A DNA stretch of 64,000 nucleotides from Paractinoplanes aksuensis (GTDB lineage: Bacteria > Actinomycetota > Actinomycetes > Mycobacteriales > Micromonosporaceae): NCBI RefSeq assembly GCF_024137025.1, contig NZ_JAMYJR010000028.1, positions 62,001 to 126,000 on the forward strand, read 5' to 3'. Numbering within the stretch: the first letter of the stretch is position 1; each line of letters begins with the position of its first letter. The notes below the pieces were generated by a model. That model was not told the DNA's origin, ran no database searches, and was given only the letters and a program-made list of their open reading frames with translations. A program made the position numbers and the translations under genes. Positions 15,537 through 24,347 of this stretch are shown here, piece by piece.

Positions 15537-16492
15537 CGCCGGTTCTTCGGGTCGAGCGCTTCGCGGATGCTCTCACCGAGCAGGGTGAAGCCGAGGGCCA
15601 CAAAAATGATCGCCAGGGCCGGGAAGTAGGCCAGTTCCGGTCGTACCTCGAAATAGCGCACGCCGTCCACACCCAGCATCAGGCCCCACTCGGCCCGGTT
15701 GATGTCGGGGTCGCCCAGGCCGAGGAACGACAGCGCCGCCGCGTCCAGGATGGCCACCGCGAACGTCAGCGTGGCCTGCACGATGACCGCGGTCAGCGAG
15801 TTCGGCAACATGTGCCGCAGCACGATGTCGCGGCGTTTCACCCCCAGGGCCCGAGCCGCCAGTACGTGGTCACTCTCGCGCTGGGCCAGCATCGACCCGC
15901 GCAGTAATCGGGCGAAGATCGGCACGTTGACGACCGCGACCGCCACGATCACCGTCCACTGGGTCGACTGGCGGGCCAGCGCGACCAGCGTGATCGCCAG
16001 CAACAGGCTGGGCAGGGCCAGCATGACGTCGGTCAGCCGCATGACCACGGCGTCGACCCAGCCCCCGATGGCACCCGCGAGCGCGCCCAGCAACACCCCG
16101 AGCAGCAGCCCGATCAGCGTGGCCAGGACGCCCACGAACAGCGTCTGCCGGGCGCCGTAGATCATGCGGGACGCGAAGTCGCGGCCCAGCGGATCGCTGC
16201 CCAGCGGATGCCCGGCCGTGGCGCCGGGGATGCTGTCGACCGTGAGGTCCTTGGTCAGCTCGGGGAAGCGTTGGACCGGGTCGTGCGGGGCGACCAGCGG
16301 CGCGAAGATCGCGATGATCAGGAACAGCAGGATGAGCACGGCCCCGACGATCGCCGTGGGGTTGCGCAGCAGCCGGCGGCCGGCGTCGCGGATCAGGCTG
16401 ACCCCGCCCGGCTCGGTGGTGCGGGCGATCAGTTCGTCGATGCGCTTGCGCTTGTGGTCGGCCAGCGTGGCCAGTCCACCGGGTCGGGTCAT
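15533..16492 (-). CDS. Oligopeptide ABC transporter permease (DppC type)
   Basis: The start at 16492 (MTRPGGLATLADHKRKR) overlaps the upstream permease stop by 4 nt. The 319-residue product has an N-terminal cytosolic extension, a first TM (AIVGAVLILLFLIIAIFAPLV), a periplasmic-side loop with HPLGSDPLGRDFASRMIYGARQ typical of DppC, and the BPD_transp_1 core with the EAA-like loop (AARALGVKRRDIVLRHMLPN). It forms the membrane channel with DppB. The open frame extends far upstream through the dppB region in another phase; that extension is not coding. Confidence 0.92.
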   Translation of the reverse strand: MTRPGGLATLADHKRKRIDELIARTTEPGGVSLIRDAGRRLLRNPTAIVGAVLILLFLIIAIFAPLVAPHDPVQRFPELTKDLTVDSIPGATAGHPLGSDPLGRDFASRMIYGARQTLFVGVLATLIGLLLGVLLGALAGAIGGWVDAVVMRLTDVMLALPSLLLAITLVALARQSTQWTVIVAVAVVNVPIFARLLRGSMLAQRESDHVLAARALGVKRRDIVLRHMLPNSLTAVIVQATLTFAVAILDAAALSFLGLGDPDINRAEWGLMLGVDGVRYFEVRPELAYFPALAIIFVALGFTLLGESIREALDPKNRR

Positions 16493-17496
16493 CGCACACG
16501 CACCCTCGGGTCGATGACCGCGTACGACAGGTCGACCACCAGGTTGACCACGACGAAGACGGCGGCGGCGAGCAGGATCAGGGCCTGGAGCACGGGGTAG
16601 TCGCGGCTGCCGCTGATCGAGTCGGTGATCAGCGTGCCCAGCCCGCCCCAGTTGTAGACCTTCTCGGTCAGCACCGCGCCGGCCAGCAGCGCCCCGGTCT
16701 GCAGGCCGATGATGGTGACCACCGGCAGCAGGGCGTTGCGCAGCACGTGCCGCTTGCGGATCGTGGGGTTGCGCAGGCCCTTGGCGTCGGCCGTCCGGAT
16801 GTAGTCCTCGTCGAGGACGTCGAGCACGCTGGCCCGGGTGATCCGGATGATGATGGCGAGCGGGATCGTGGCCAGCGTCAGCGCGGGCAGCACGAGATGC
16901 CAGAGGGCGTCGGCCGAGGCGTCGAGCTCCCGGGTCAGCAGCCCGTCGAGCACGAAGAACCCGGTGACGTCGGTGTTGTCCAGGCCCGTGCTGATCCGGC
17001 CCGACGGCGGAAAGATGTGCACGCCCTGGGTCAGCCAGTCCTTGAGCAGGTAGCCCAGGAAGAAGATGGGGATCGAGATGCCGATCAGGGTGACGATGAT
17101 GGTCGCGTTGTCGAGCAGCCGCCCGCGGTGCCGGGCCGCCAGGTAGCCCAGCGGGACGCCGAGCCCGATGGCGATGATGATCGCGGCCAGGGCCAGCTCG
17201 ACCGTGGCCGGGAAGGACCGGCTGATCACGTCGGTCACCGGCTCGCCGGTGCGGATGGAGTTGCCGAAGTTGCCGGTCACCACGTTCTTGAGGAAGCGGC
17301 CGTACTGCACCCAGATCGGCTGGTCGTAGCCGAGGGCACGGGTCAGCAGCTCGCGGGTCTGCGGGGTCGCGCGTTCGCCCAGCAGCGCGTCGACCGGCCC
17401 GCCGGGCAGGCTGCGCAGCCAGAAGAAGACCAGGGTCATCAGGGCCAGCAGGGTGACGACCAGCTGGACCAGGCGGCGCGAAATGATTCTCACCAT
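16489..17496 (-). CDS. Oligopeptide ABC transporter permease (DppB type)
   Basis: The product is 335 residues. TM1 is RLVQLVVTLLALMTLVFFWL, followed by the characteristic GGPVDALLG loop, a BPD_transp_1 core with TVELALAAIIIAIGLGVPLGYLAA, and the EAA-type loop (RTADAKGLRNPTIRKRHVLRN). The C-terminal part LLAGAVLTEKVYNWGGLGTL is a hallmark of DppB/OppB. It overlaps dppC by 4 nt and follows the binding-protein gene by 58 bp. Confidence 0.93.
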   Translation of the reverse strand: MVRIISRRLVQLVVTLLALMTLVFFWLRSLPGGPVDALLGERATPQTRELLTRALGYDQPIWVQYGRFLKNVVTGNFGNSIRTGEPVTDVISRSFPATVELALAAIIIAIGLGVPLGYLAARHRGRLLDNATIIVTLIGISIPIFFLGYLLKDWLTQGVHIFPPSGRISTGLDNTDVTGFFVLDGLLTRELDASADALWHLVLPALTLATIPLAIIIRITRASVLDVLDEDYIRTADAKGLRNPTIRKRHVLRNALLPVVTIIGLQTGALLAGAVLTEKVYNWGGLGTLITDSISGSRDYPVLQALILLAAAVFVVVNLVVDLSYAVIDPRVRVR

Positions 17497-17554
17497 GAGG
17501 AGTTCCTTTGTGCACGCCGGGGCCCGGCCCTGACGGGCCGGGCCGCGGGAAGAC

Positions 17555-19210
17555 CTACTTGGTGAGCGAGACCGTGTTGAACTCCTCGGCGGTCAGCGGG
17601 CTGGGCACCAGACCCTCGACGTTCTTGGTGGTGGCCAGGGCGGGCGGGGCGTGCCAGATCGGCACGGCCGGCAGCCACTTGGCCGCGAGGTCGCGGTTGA
17701 CCTGCTCGAACGCGGACTTCTTGGCCGCCTGGTCGACCGTCGCGTCGGCCTTGCCGATGGCCGTGAACATCTCGGTCATGGCGTCGTCGCCGAACTCGGC
17801 CTTGGCCCGGCCGAAGAACGTGCCGACGAAGTTGCCGGGGTCGTTGTAGTCGCCGGTCCAGCCGAGAATGTGCAGGTCCTGCTTGCCGAACTGCTGCACG
17901 TCGTCCTTGAAGCCGCCGTTCCACGGGCGCGGGACGCCGTTGACCTTGATGCCGGCCGCCTGCAGGTCGTTGGCGAGCACGGTGAAGATCTCTTGCGGGT
18001 TCGGCATGTAGGGCCGGGACACCTCGGTCGGGTAGTAGAAGTTGAGCGTCAGACCGGTCGCGCCCGCCTCGGACAGCAGCTGCTTGGCCTTGTCGACGTT
18101 GTACTCGTACTTCTGCACGTCGTTGGCGTAGCCGGAAACCGTGTTGGGCAGGAACTCGTCGGCCACCGCGGCGCCACCCGGGCCCTTGGTCTGCACGAGC
18201 TGAGCGCGGTTCAGGGCGTACGCGATCGCCTGGCGTACGCGAAGGTCCTTGAGCTTGGGGTTCTTCTGGTTGATGCCCAGGTAGAGGATGTTGAAGGCGG
18301 GCCGGTCGAGCACCTTGTAGCCCTCGTCGGCCAGCGCCTTGCGGTCGGCCGGGGCCGGGAAGTCGATCGCCTGCACCGTGCCCGCGCGCAGCTCCTGCTT
18401 GCGGGTGTTCTCATCCTTGATGATCTTGATGATCATCTTGTCGACCTTGGCCTTGTCGCCCCAGTAGTCGGGGTTCTTGTTCAGCGTGATCTCGCCGGTG
18501 GCCTTGTTCCAGCCGCCGTACGTGAAGGCGCCGGTGCCGGTCGGGTGCTCGTTGGCGAACGCGCTGTACGAGAACGAGTCGCCGTTCTGCGTCACCGTGT
18601 CGGAGTCGTACTGCTTCATCGCGGCCGGACTGGCGATCGAGAACGCGGTGAGCGTGAACGCCCCCGGGAAGGCGCCCTTGTACCTGGTCATCGTGACGAC
18701 CGCGGTGTTGGCGTCGGACGCCTTGCAGTTGTCGTAGAGGGCGTCCTTGTTGCCCGCGAAGCCCCCGAAGACGTCCGTGTAATAGATCATCTGGGACTGG
18801 GCGGCCTCGCCCTTCATGTTGAACCAGCGGTCGAAGTTCGCGCAGACCGCGGTGGCGTCGAGCGGGGTGCCGTCGTGGAACTTGACCCCCTGGCGCAGCT
18901 TGAACGTCCACACCTTGCCGGTGGGGTCGTTCTCCCAGCTCTCGGCCAGACCGCCGACCAGTTCGGCCGTGCCCGGCTTGTGGGTGATGAGGGTGTCGTA
19001 CATCTGCCGGATCGGCCGGAACGACTCACCGTCGTCGTTGAAGATCGGGTCGAAGTTCTTCGGGTCCCCGGCCCCCGCGAAGATGAAAGTGCCGCCGGTC
19101 GCAGCTTCGCTGCCGCCGCCGTCGCGGTCGCTGTCCGCGCAGCCGGCCACGCCGATCATCGCCACCGCCATCGCGCCGGCCGCGATGACCTGCATTCTTG
19201 ATGCACGCAT
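17555..19210 (-). CDS. Peptide ABC transporter substrate-binding lipoprotein (DppA/OppA type)
   Basis: The ATG at 19210 is favoured because GAGG lies 8 nt upstream; a GTG at 19217-19219 is possible. The product is ~551 residues. It begins with a lipoprotein signal peptide with lipobox VAGC (mature Cys followed by ADSDRDGGGSE). The mature part is a SBP_bac_5 protein: PKNFDPIFNDDGESFRPIRQMYDTL, WTFKLRQGVKFHDGTPLDATAV, and a late LRVRQAIAYALNRAQLV. It captures peptides outside the membrane for the permease/ATPase complex encoded downstream. The promoter region contains two direct repeats and one dyad. Confidence 0.93.
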   Translation of the reverse strand: MRASRMQVIAAGAMAVAMIGVAGCADSDRDGGGSEAATGGTFIFAGAGDPKNFDPIFNDDGESFRPIRQMYDTLITHKPGTAELVGGLAESWENDPTGKVWTFKLRQGVKFHDGTPLDATAVCANFDRWFNMKGEAAQSQMIYYTDVFGGFAGNKDALYDNCKASDANTAVVTMTRYKGAFPGAFTLTAFSIASPAAMKQYDSDTVTQNGDSFSYSAFANEHPTGTGAFTYGGWNKATGEITLNKNPDYWGDKAKVDKMIIKIIKDENTRKQELRAGTVQAIDFPAPADRKALADEGYKVLDRPAFNILYLGINQKNPKLKDLRVRQAIAYALNRAQLVQTKGPGGAAVADEFLPNTVSGYANDVQKYEYNVDKAKQLLSEAGATGLTLNFYYPTEVSRPYMPNPQEIFTVLANDLQAAGIKVNGVPRPWNGGFKDDVQQFGKQDLHILGWTGDYNDPGNFVGTFFGRAKAEFGDDAMTEMFTAIGKADATVDQAAKKSAFEQVNRDLAAKWLPAVPIWHAPPALATTKNVEGLVPSPLTAEEFNTVSLTK

Positions 19211-19222
19211 CCTGTCCACCTC

Positions 19223-19265
19223 GTCCTATGGGTACGGACCATCGCCGTGTCCTATGGGTACGGAC
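19223..19265. repeat. Two 17-bp direct repeats upstream of the peptide importer operon
   Basis: GTCCTATGGGTACGGAC occurs identically at 19223-19239 and 19249-19265, a 26-bp period. Each copy has GTCC/GGAC ends. They sit immediately upstream of the ribosome site of the binding-protein gene, so they are likely regulator or promoter elements, or a recent small duplication. Confidence 0.6.
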
Positions 19266-19270
19266 AAACG

Positions 19271-19288
19271 CGGTGACGCTGGTCACCG
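19271..19288. promoter_or_regulatory. Inverted repeat, candidate operator of the peptide importer
   Basis: CGGTGAC-GCTG-GTCACCG is a perfect 7+4+7 dyad about 60 bp upstream of the binding-protein start and just beyond the two direct repeats. It is a plausible operator; the regulator is not known. Confidence 0.45.
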
Positions 19289-19348
19289 TTTGGCGAGACA
19301 CTAACCAGTTCCGGCCAGGCCCGGCGCGGGTTGGTACCGGATCGTGTC

Positions 19349-19909
19349 CTACCGGCGACCGCCGAACGTCCAGCGATGCGTCTCGATCTTGTCGTAAGCG
19401 CCGGTCAGGGCCAGGAGGTCCCGGATCCGCGCGGGATCGTCGAACTCTCCGATCACGACTGTCCCCTCCCAGTCCTCGCCGTCGGAGGAGAGCAACCGTC
19501 CGAACGCGATGAGCCGGTCGCGGTCGAGGGCGGGCTCGGTGCGCTCGGCCCCGGGCCAGTCCATCAGCGGCCGGGCGTGCGCGAGGATCAGGAACCTCTC
19601 GGCCCGCCCGCCCGGGAAGTCCCACATCGTCCGGCCCAGCAGGTCGACGTACCGCCTGATCGTGACGTGGCGGTAGACCCCGGCCCGATAGTTGGGCTCG
19701 TCGAAGGCGAAGACGTGAGCCGTCTCGGCGTCGGGCAGTTCGACGATGTGCACGCTGCCGGTGGCGCGCTCACGGTCGTCGGTGAGGGTGGGCCCGCGCG
19801 CGATCATCCCGTCGGCGTACCGGTCCATGAACGACCAGTGCGCCTCGACGAGTCGCTGCCGCAGCTCAGCGGAGTCGTCCCGGTCCCGGCCGTAGAAGAA
19901 GTAGTCCAC
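19349..19909 (-). CDS. YciI family protein (long form)
   Basis: The GTG at 19909 gives VDYFFYGRDRDDSAELRQRL, a typical YciI beginning; the frame continues further upstream but is not coding there. The 186-residue product has a YciI-like N-terminal half (LVEAHWSFMDRYADGMIARGPTLTDD, then GSVHIVELPDAETAHVFAFDEPNYRAGVYRHVTI) and a second half that looks like a related ferredoxin-like repeat (RFLILAHARPLMDWPG, GEDWEGTVVIGEFDDPARIRDL). It may therefore be a tandem YciI/dimeric-barrel protein. The function is unknown. It is divergent from the acetyltransferase remnant. Confidence 0.75.
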   Translation of the reverse strand: MDYFFYGRDRDDSAELRQRLVEAHWSFMDRYADGMIARGPTLTDDRERATGSVHIVELPDAETAHVFAFDEPNYRAGVYRHVTIRRYVDLLGRTMWDFPGGRAERFLILAHARPLMDWPGAERTEPALDRDRLIAFGRLLSSDGEDWEGTVVIGEFDDPARIRDLLALTGAYDKIETHRWTFGGRR

Positions 19910-19918
19910 CCGCCGAGG

Positions 19919-20182
19919 ATGGCACCGGCCCGGTACCTCGACGGCGCCGACGCCGGACTGAACGCGGCGGCCACGCTGCCCTCGCACCGCGGCCGGGGCG
20001 CGCAGTCGGCGTTGATCGCGGCGCGGGCCGCCGCGGCCGCCGAAGCCGGCTGCCGCCACGTGCACGCCGAGACGTGGAAACCGGCCGACGGCGCGCCCAA
20101 CCCGGCGCTGGCCAACCTGCTCCGAGCCGGCCTGACACCCCTCTACGAGCGGGACAACTGGGTGTGGCGGGCCAAGGCCTGA
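19919..20182 (+). pseudogene. Truncated GNAT acetyltransferase (C-terminal half)
   Basis: This 87-residue frame (MAPARYLDGADAGLNAAATL, then PSHRGRGAQSALIAARAAAA) matches the acetyl-CoA-binding half of a GNAT enzyme, with the P-loop-like RGRGAQSAL and a C-terminal NPALANLLRAGLTPLYERDNW. The N-terminal half of a normal ~150-250 residue GNAT is absent, and the gene is squeezed between the YciI start and the reductase end (40-bp overlap). It is most likely a remnant, though a short product could be made. Confidence 0.6.
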
Positions 20183-21786
20183 TGCACGGACCGGACGGCG
20201 CTGGAGCCCTCGCCGACCGCGGCGGCGACGCGTTTCATCGATCCCGACCGCACGTCACCGGCGGCGAAGATGCCGGGCACACTCGTCTCCAGCGGCAGCC
20301 GGTCGCCGTCCAGCTGCCGGTCGGTCAGCACGAAACCGTCCGGGTCGAGGGCGACGCCGGTGAGCCAGGACGTGGCCGGAACCGCGCCGATGAAACAGAA
20401 CAGACCGGCGCACTCGAGCCGTTCCGAGTCCTTCTCATTGCGTACGGAAATCGCCGTCAATCGGTCCGGGCCGTGCAGGGCTGACACTTCTGTGCCGGTG
20501 CGCACGGTGATGGCCGGCTCGGCGCGGATGCGGTCGACCAGGTAGGACGACATGGCCGCGCCCAGCTCGGGCCCGCGGACCAGCAGCGTCACCGACTCGG
20601 CGTACTGGCTGAGTTGCAGGGCGGCCTGCCCGGCCGAGTTGGCGCCGCCGATCACGGCCACCGGCAGCCCGGCCACCGACTGCGCCTCCAGATCGGTCGC
20701 CGCGTAGTAGATGCCGGCCCCGGTGAACTCGTCCCAGCGGTCCAGCGGCAACGAGCGGTATTCGGCGCCGGTGGCGATCACGACGGCCCGGGTCCGGATG
20801 TCGGTGCCGTCGGCCAGCGTGATGGTGTGCAGCTCGGCGCCGGGCCGCAGGGTCGTGACGCCGCACGGGGTGGCGATCTGGGCGCCGAACTTGAGCGCCT
20901 GCACCGCGGCCCGCGCGGTCAGATCGGCTCCGCTGAGGCCGAACGGGAAGCCCAGGAAGTTCTCGATGCGGGCGCTCGTCGCGGCCTGACCGCCGGTGGC
21001 CACCGCGTCGAGCAGCACGGTGGCCAGCCCCTCGGACGACCCGTAGACGGCGGCGGCCAGCCCGGCCGGTCCGGCCCCGACCACCACGAGATCGTTGACG
21101 GCCCGCCCGGTGCGGCGGTAGCTGAGCCCGAGATGCTCGCTGAGCGTGCCGGTGGAGATCGACCGCAGGACGGCCCGGTCGGTGACGGCGGCGGGCAGAT
21201 CGGCCGGGCTCAGGCCGGCGGCCGCCATCGTGGCCACGGCCTCGGGCGACGCCGGATCGAGCCAGGCGTGGGCCACGCCCTGCCGGTTGAGGAAGGTCCG
21301 CAGGGCCAGCCCTCGCCCGGACCCGGCCGCGCCGATGATGCGCAGATCCTGGGCCGCGCCCCGGCGCAGCAGCCGCCGGGTGGCCAGGGCGGCCCGCAGG
21401 AACACGTCGCCGAGGTCGGACTCGCGGCCCATCAGCCGGCGGAACGACTCCGGGTCGATGCGGTCGACGACGCCGGCGGCCCCGGCCCGGATGGCCAGGG
21501 CCCGGGTCTGGCCGGTGAACAGGTTGAGCTCACCGGCGAACTGGCTCGGCCCGTAGCGCAGGAACACCGCGCCGCCGGGGGCGTGCACGGCCTCGAGGCT
21601 CGCGGTGCGGCACAGCAGCAGGTCGGTGTTGCTGTCGCCGAGCTCGAACAAGACCTGCCCGGCCTCGACCTCCTCCGGCACCCCGTACGCGGCGGCCCGG
21701 TGGTACTGCTTGTCGGTGAGCCGGTAGGTGGCGGCGGCCACCACGTCGGAGCTCCGGTTCCCGATCTCGGGGAACGAGGACGGCAT
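20143..21786 (-). CDS. Thioredoxin-reductase-like flavoprotein with N-terminal cyclic-nucleotide-binding domain
   Basis: ATG 21786 has GGAAG 8 nt upstream; a GTG at 21811-21813, overlapping the regulator gene, is the alternative. The 547-residue protein has, in order, a cNMP-binding-like domain (VEAGQVLFELGDSNTDLLLCR, QFAGELNLFTGQ), a glutaredoxin-like segment without cysteines (IIGAAGSGRGLALRTFLNRQG), and an FAD/NAD domain pair (VVVGAGPAGLAAAVYGSSEG; VAVIGGANSAGQAALQL; GIFAAGDVRSGSMKRVAAAVGEG). Where thioredoxin reductase carries CATC the protein reads GAGIYYAATDLE, so the redox-active disulfide is missing. It is likely an NAD(P)H-dependent flavoprotein of unknown partner, co-transcribed with the upstream regulator. 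Confidence 0.85.
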   Translation of the reverse strand: MPSSFPEIGNRSSDVVAAATYRLTDKQYHRAAAYGVPEEVEAGQVLFELGDSNTDLLLCRTASLEAVHAPGGAVFLRYGPSQFAGELNLFTGQTRALAIRAGAAGVVDRIDPESFRRLMGRESDLGDVFLRAALATRRLLRRGAAQDLRIIGAAGSGRGLALRTFLNRQGVAHAWLDPASPEAVATMAAAGLSPADLPAAVTDRAVLRSISTGTLSEHLGLSYRRTGRAVNDLVVVGAGPAGLAAAVYGSSEGLATVLLDAVATGGQAATSARIENFLGFPFGLSGADLTARAAVQALKFGAQIATPCGVTTLRPGAELHTITLADGTDIRTRAVVIATGAEYRSLPLDRWDEFTGAGIYYAATDLEAQSVAGLPVAVIGGANSAGQAALQLSQYAESVTLLVRGPELGAAMSSYLVDRIRAEPAITVRTGTEVSALHGPDRLTAISVRNEKDSERLECAGLFCFIGAVPATSWLTGVALDPDGFVLTDRQLDGDRLPLETSVPGIFAAGDVRSGSMKRVAAAVGEGSSAVRSVHQALARHTQLSRS

Positions 21787-21802
21787 GCGGATGTCTTCCG
21801 GA

Positions 21803-24331
21803 CTACTCACCACGAGCGCCCACCTCCCGCAGCCGGGCGTCGAGTTGACGGCGGCCGCCGATGCCGAGCTTCGGGTAGGCGTTGTAGAGGTGTGTCCCGA
21901 CCGTGCGGGGTGACATGCGCAGATGCATGGCGATCTCCTTGTTGGACAGGCCGTCGGCGGCCAGCAGAATCACTTGTCGCTGTTGCGGGCTCAGCGCGCG
22001 CAGCGGCCCGGCCTCGGCCTGCGGGTCGCCGGCCGCGGTCAGCTCGATGCGGGCGATCGCGGCCAGCCCCTCGGCGCCCAGGTTCTCGAGCAGCGTCACC
22101 GCCTCGGCCAGGTGCACCCGGGCGTCCACGACCCGGCGCCGCCGGCGCAGCCACGTGCCGTAGTGCAGCCGGGCCAGGGCCCGCTCGAACGGCCAGGCCG
22201 CGCCGGCCGGATCGTCCACGGCGGCCCGGAAGCCGGCCTCGCTCGTCTCGTCGTCGGTCAACATGGCCCCGATCTGGGCCCGGCGCATCCGGCCGCGCGG
22301 GTTGTCCGGTCCCACCGTGGCCGCGAGTATCCGCAGGGCCTCCTCGGCCCGCCCGGTACGGACGGCGGTCACGGCCAGGCCCAGCAGCATGTGGCCGGTG
22401 AAGTCCGGATACAGGGCGGTGCCGTCCGGCCCGAACAGGGCGCGATGATGCCGGTACGCCGCCTCGTGGTCGCCCTCGGCGAAGGCCGAGATGCCCAGGC
22501 TCTGGCGCAGCCGCGCCCCCACCCGGCGGTTCTGCTGCAGGTCGATGCGGGTCCACACCGACTCGACCATGCGGCGGGCGCCGGGGCCGTCGCCATGCAA
22601 CCCGGCCAGCGACGCCTGCATGGCCACGACCTCGACCTCGAGCAGGCGCAGATCGGCGCCGTCGCAGGCGGCCCGGGCCCGGGCGATCAGCGCGTCGGCC
22701 TCGGACCAGCGACCGGCGTCGATCAGGCTGCTGGCCAGCGGCAGGAACAGCTCGGGCAGTTCGCCCAGCTTTCCCGGCCCGGACCGGGCGAGCGCCGCCT
22801 GGCGCAGCTCGATCGCGGTCGCCGTGTCCCCGGCGAGGTCGGCGGCGTGGGCGGCGGGGACCACCGCGCCCGACCCGGCTCGGCGCCGGAGCCGCCGCGC
22901 GACCGCATGGTGCTCGTCGAGACCGGACAGCTGCGCGACCAGGTCGGCCGCGGCGGCGATCGGCTCCGAGACGCTGTCGCGGGCGTGGTCGAGCAGCAGA
23001 TCCATCGCTTCGCGCTGCCGGGCGCTGCGGCACAGCCCGACCGCGGCCTCGGCGGCGAGGGCATCGGTGATCGCCGCGGGGTCCCGGTGCTGCACCTCCG
23101 CGTAGAGTTCGCGGACCCAGCTCGTCTGACCCATCGCCCCCGCGCTGAGCAGCGCCGCCGCGTAGCGGCGGGCCGCGTCGGCCGGGGCCGGTGACAACTC
23201 GGCCGCCCGGTGCAGCGCCTCGGCGTGATCGGCGTACGCCCCGCGCTGCCGAGCCTGTTCGCCGGTGCTCTCGAGAGCAGCGGCGACCGGCTCGGACGGT
23301 CCCGTCGTGCTCGCGGCCAGGTGCCGGGCCTGGACGAGTGATCCGGCCGGCAGCGCGGCCGCGAGACGGCGGTGCTGGTCGGCCCGGTCCAGGGCGGTCC
23401 GGGACAGGTACGCCGCGAGCCCGGCCAGCGGATCGGCCAGGCGCACGGTCGAGCCGGTCGGCTCCAGGAGTCCGGCCGCGACGGCCCGATCGAGTACCGG
23501 CGTGGGGACCGGCCCGGGGTCCTCGCCGCCGAGCTGCCCGGCGAGCTCCATCGTGGCGCCGTCCAGTCCGGCGAACAGTGCCGCGTACCGCTGCTGCAGT
23601 CGCACCGCCCAGGTTGGCGGCGGGCTGAGCACGTCCGCCGTGGTGGCCGCCGGGAACAGGCGCGCGACGTCGGCGATCACCCGCGGCTTGCCCCCGGCCA
23701 GGCGCAGCAGATGCCGGCGGCCCCGCCCGGTGACCTGCGGGAGCCGGGCCGCGGCCAGCCGGGCCAGGACCGGCTCGGGCAGGGACGCCAGGGGCAGGAC
23801 GCCGGCGCCGGGCGGCAGCAGCCCCGGCATCCGGAACCGGCGCAGACCGAGCAGGAAGACGACCGGTCCGGGCGGGGAGGCGATCAGGTCGGCGACCACC
23901 CGGGCCGACACCGGATCGACCAGGTGCAGGTCGTCGACGACGATCAGCGTCGGCCCGGGCCGCCGCCGCAGCAGGGCGCGCAGGCTCGCGACCAGGGCGG
24001 CGGTCAGCTCGGCCGGTCCCCGCGAGCGCAGGCTCAGGGCGTCCACCGCCACCGAGCGGTCCGGGTCGGGCAGCTCGTGGATGTGCGGCCGCAGGGGGAT
24101 CAGCAACTGCTGGGCGGCCAGGCCGTCGAGCTCGCTCTCGTCGTGGTGGCCGGTGGTGCTCAACACGCGGAAGCCCCGCTCCCGGGCCTCCGCGGCCGCG
24201 TACTTCAGCAGGGCCGACGTGCCGACGCCGGCCTCACCCACGAGGGCCACGGCCTGGGCCCGGGCCCGGTCGAGGATCGCGCTCAGCGCCGCCTGTTCCT
24301 GGTCGCGGCCGAGCAGGTCTGTTCCGTCCAC
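21803..24331 (-). CDS. LuxR-family ATPase regulator (LAL type), degenerate P-loop
   Basis: The product is 842 residues from a GTG with GGAGG 5 nt upstream. An N-terminal AAA/STAND ATPase has a Walker-A-like VGEAGVGTSALLKY, where the usual Lys (GKS/T) is Thr, and an intact Walker B TLIVVDDLHLVD. A long helical repeat region follows. The C-terminal LuxR HTH is complete (LSPQQRQVILLAADGLSNKEIAMHL, SPRTVGTHLYN). LAL proteins usually activate nearby genes after ligand and ATP binding; the Lys-to-Thr change suggests weak or no ATP hydrolysis. It lies 16 bp after the next regulator and overlaps the flavoprotein region, so one operon is likely. Confidence 0.9.
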   Translation of the reverse strand: MDGTDLLGRDQEQAALSAILDRARAQAVALVGEAGVGTSALLKYAAAEARERGFRVLSTTGHHDESELDGLAAQQLLIPLRPHIHELPDPDRSVAVDALSLRSRGPAELTAALVASLRALLRRRPGPTLIVVDDLHLVDPVSARVVADLIASPPGPVVFLLGLRRFRMPGLLPPGAGVLPLASLPEPVLARLAAARLPQVTGRGRRHLLRLAGGKPRVIADVARLFPAATTADVLSPPPTWAVRLQQRYAALFAGLDGATMELAGQLGGEDPGPVPTPVLDRAVAAGLLEPTGSTVRLADPLAGLAAYLSRTALDRADQHRRLAAALPAGSLVQARHLAASTTGPSEPVAAALESTGEQARQRGAYADHAEALHRAAELSPAPADAARRYAAALLSAGAMGQTSWVRELYAEVQHRDPAAITDALAAEAAVGLCRSARQREAMDLLLDHARDSVSEPIAAAADLVAQLSGLDEHHAVARRLRRRAGSGAVVPAAHAADLAGDTATAIELRQAALARSGPGKLGELPELFLPLASSLIDAGRWSEADALIARARAACDGADLRLLEVEVVAMQASLAGLHGDGPGARRMVESVWTRIDLQQNRRVGARLRQSLGISAFAEGDHEAAYRHHRALFGPDGTALYPDFTGHMLLGLAVTAVRTGRAEEALRILAATVGPDNPRGRMRRAQIGAMLTDDETSEAGFRAAVDDPAGAAWPFERALARLHYGTWLRRRRRVVDARVHLAEAVTLLENLGAEGLAAIARIELTAAGDPQAEAGPLRALSPQQRQVILLAADGLSNKEIAMHLRMSPRTVGTHLYNAYPKLGIGGRRQLDARLREVGARGE

Positions 24332-24347
24332 AGGGGCCTCCGGGGTC

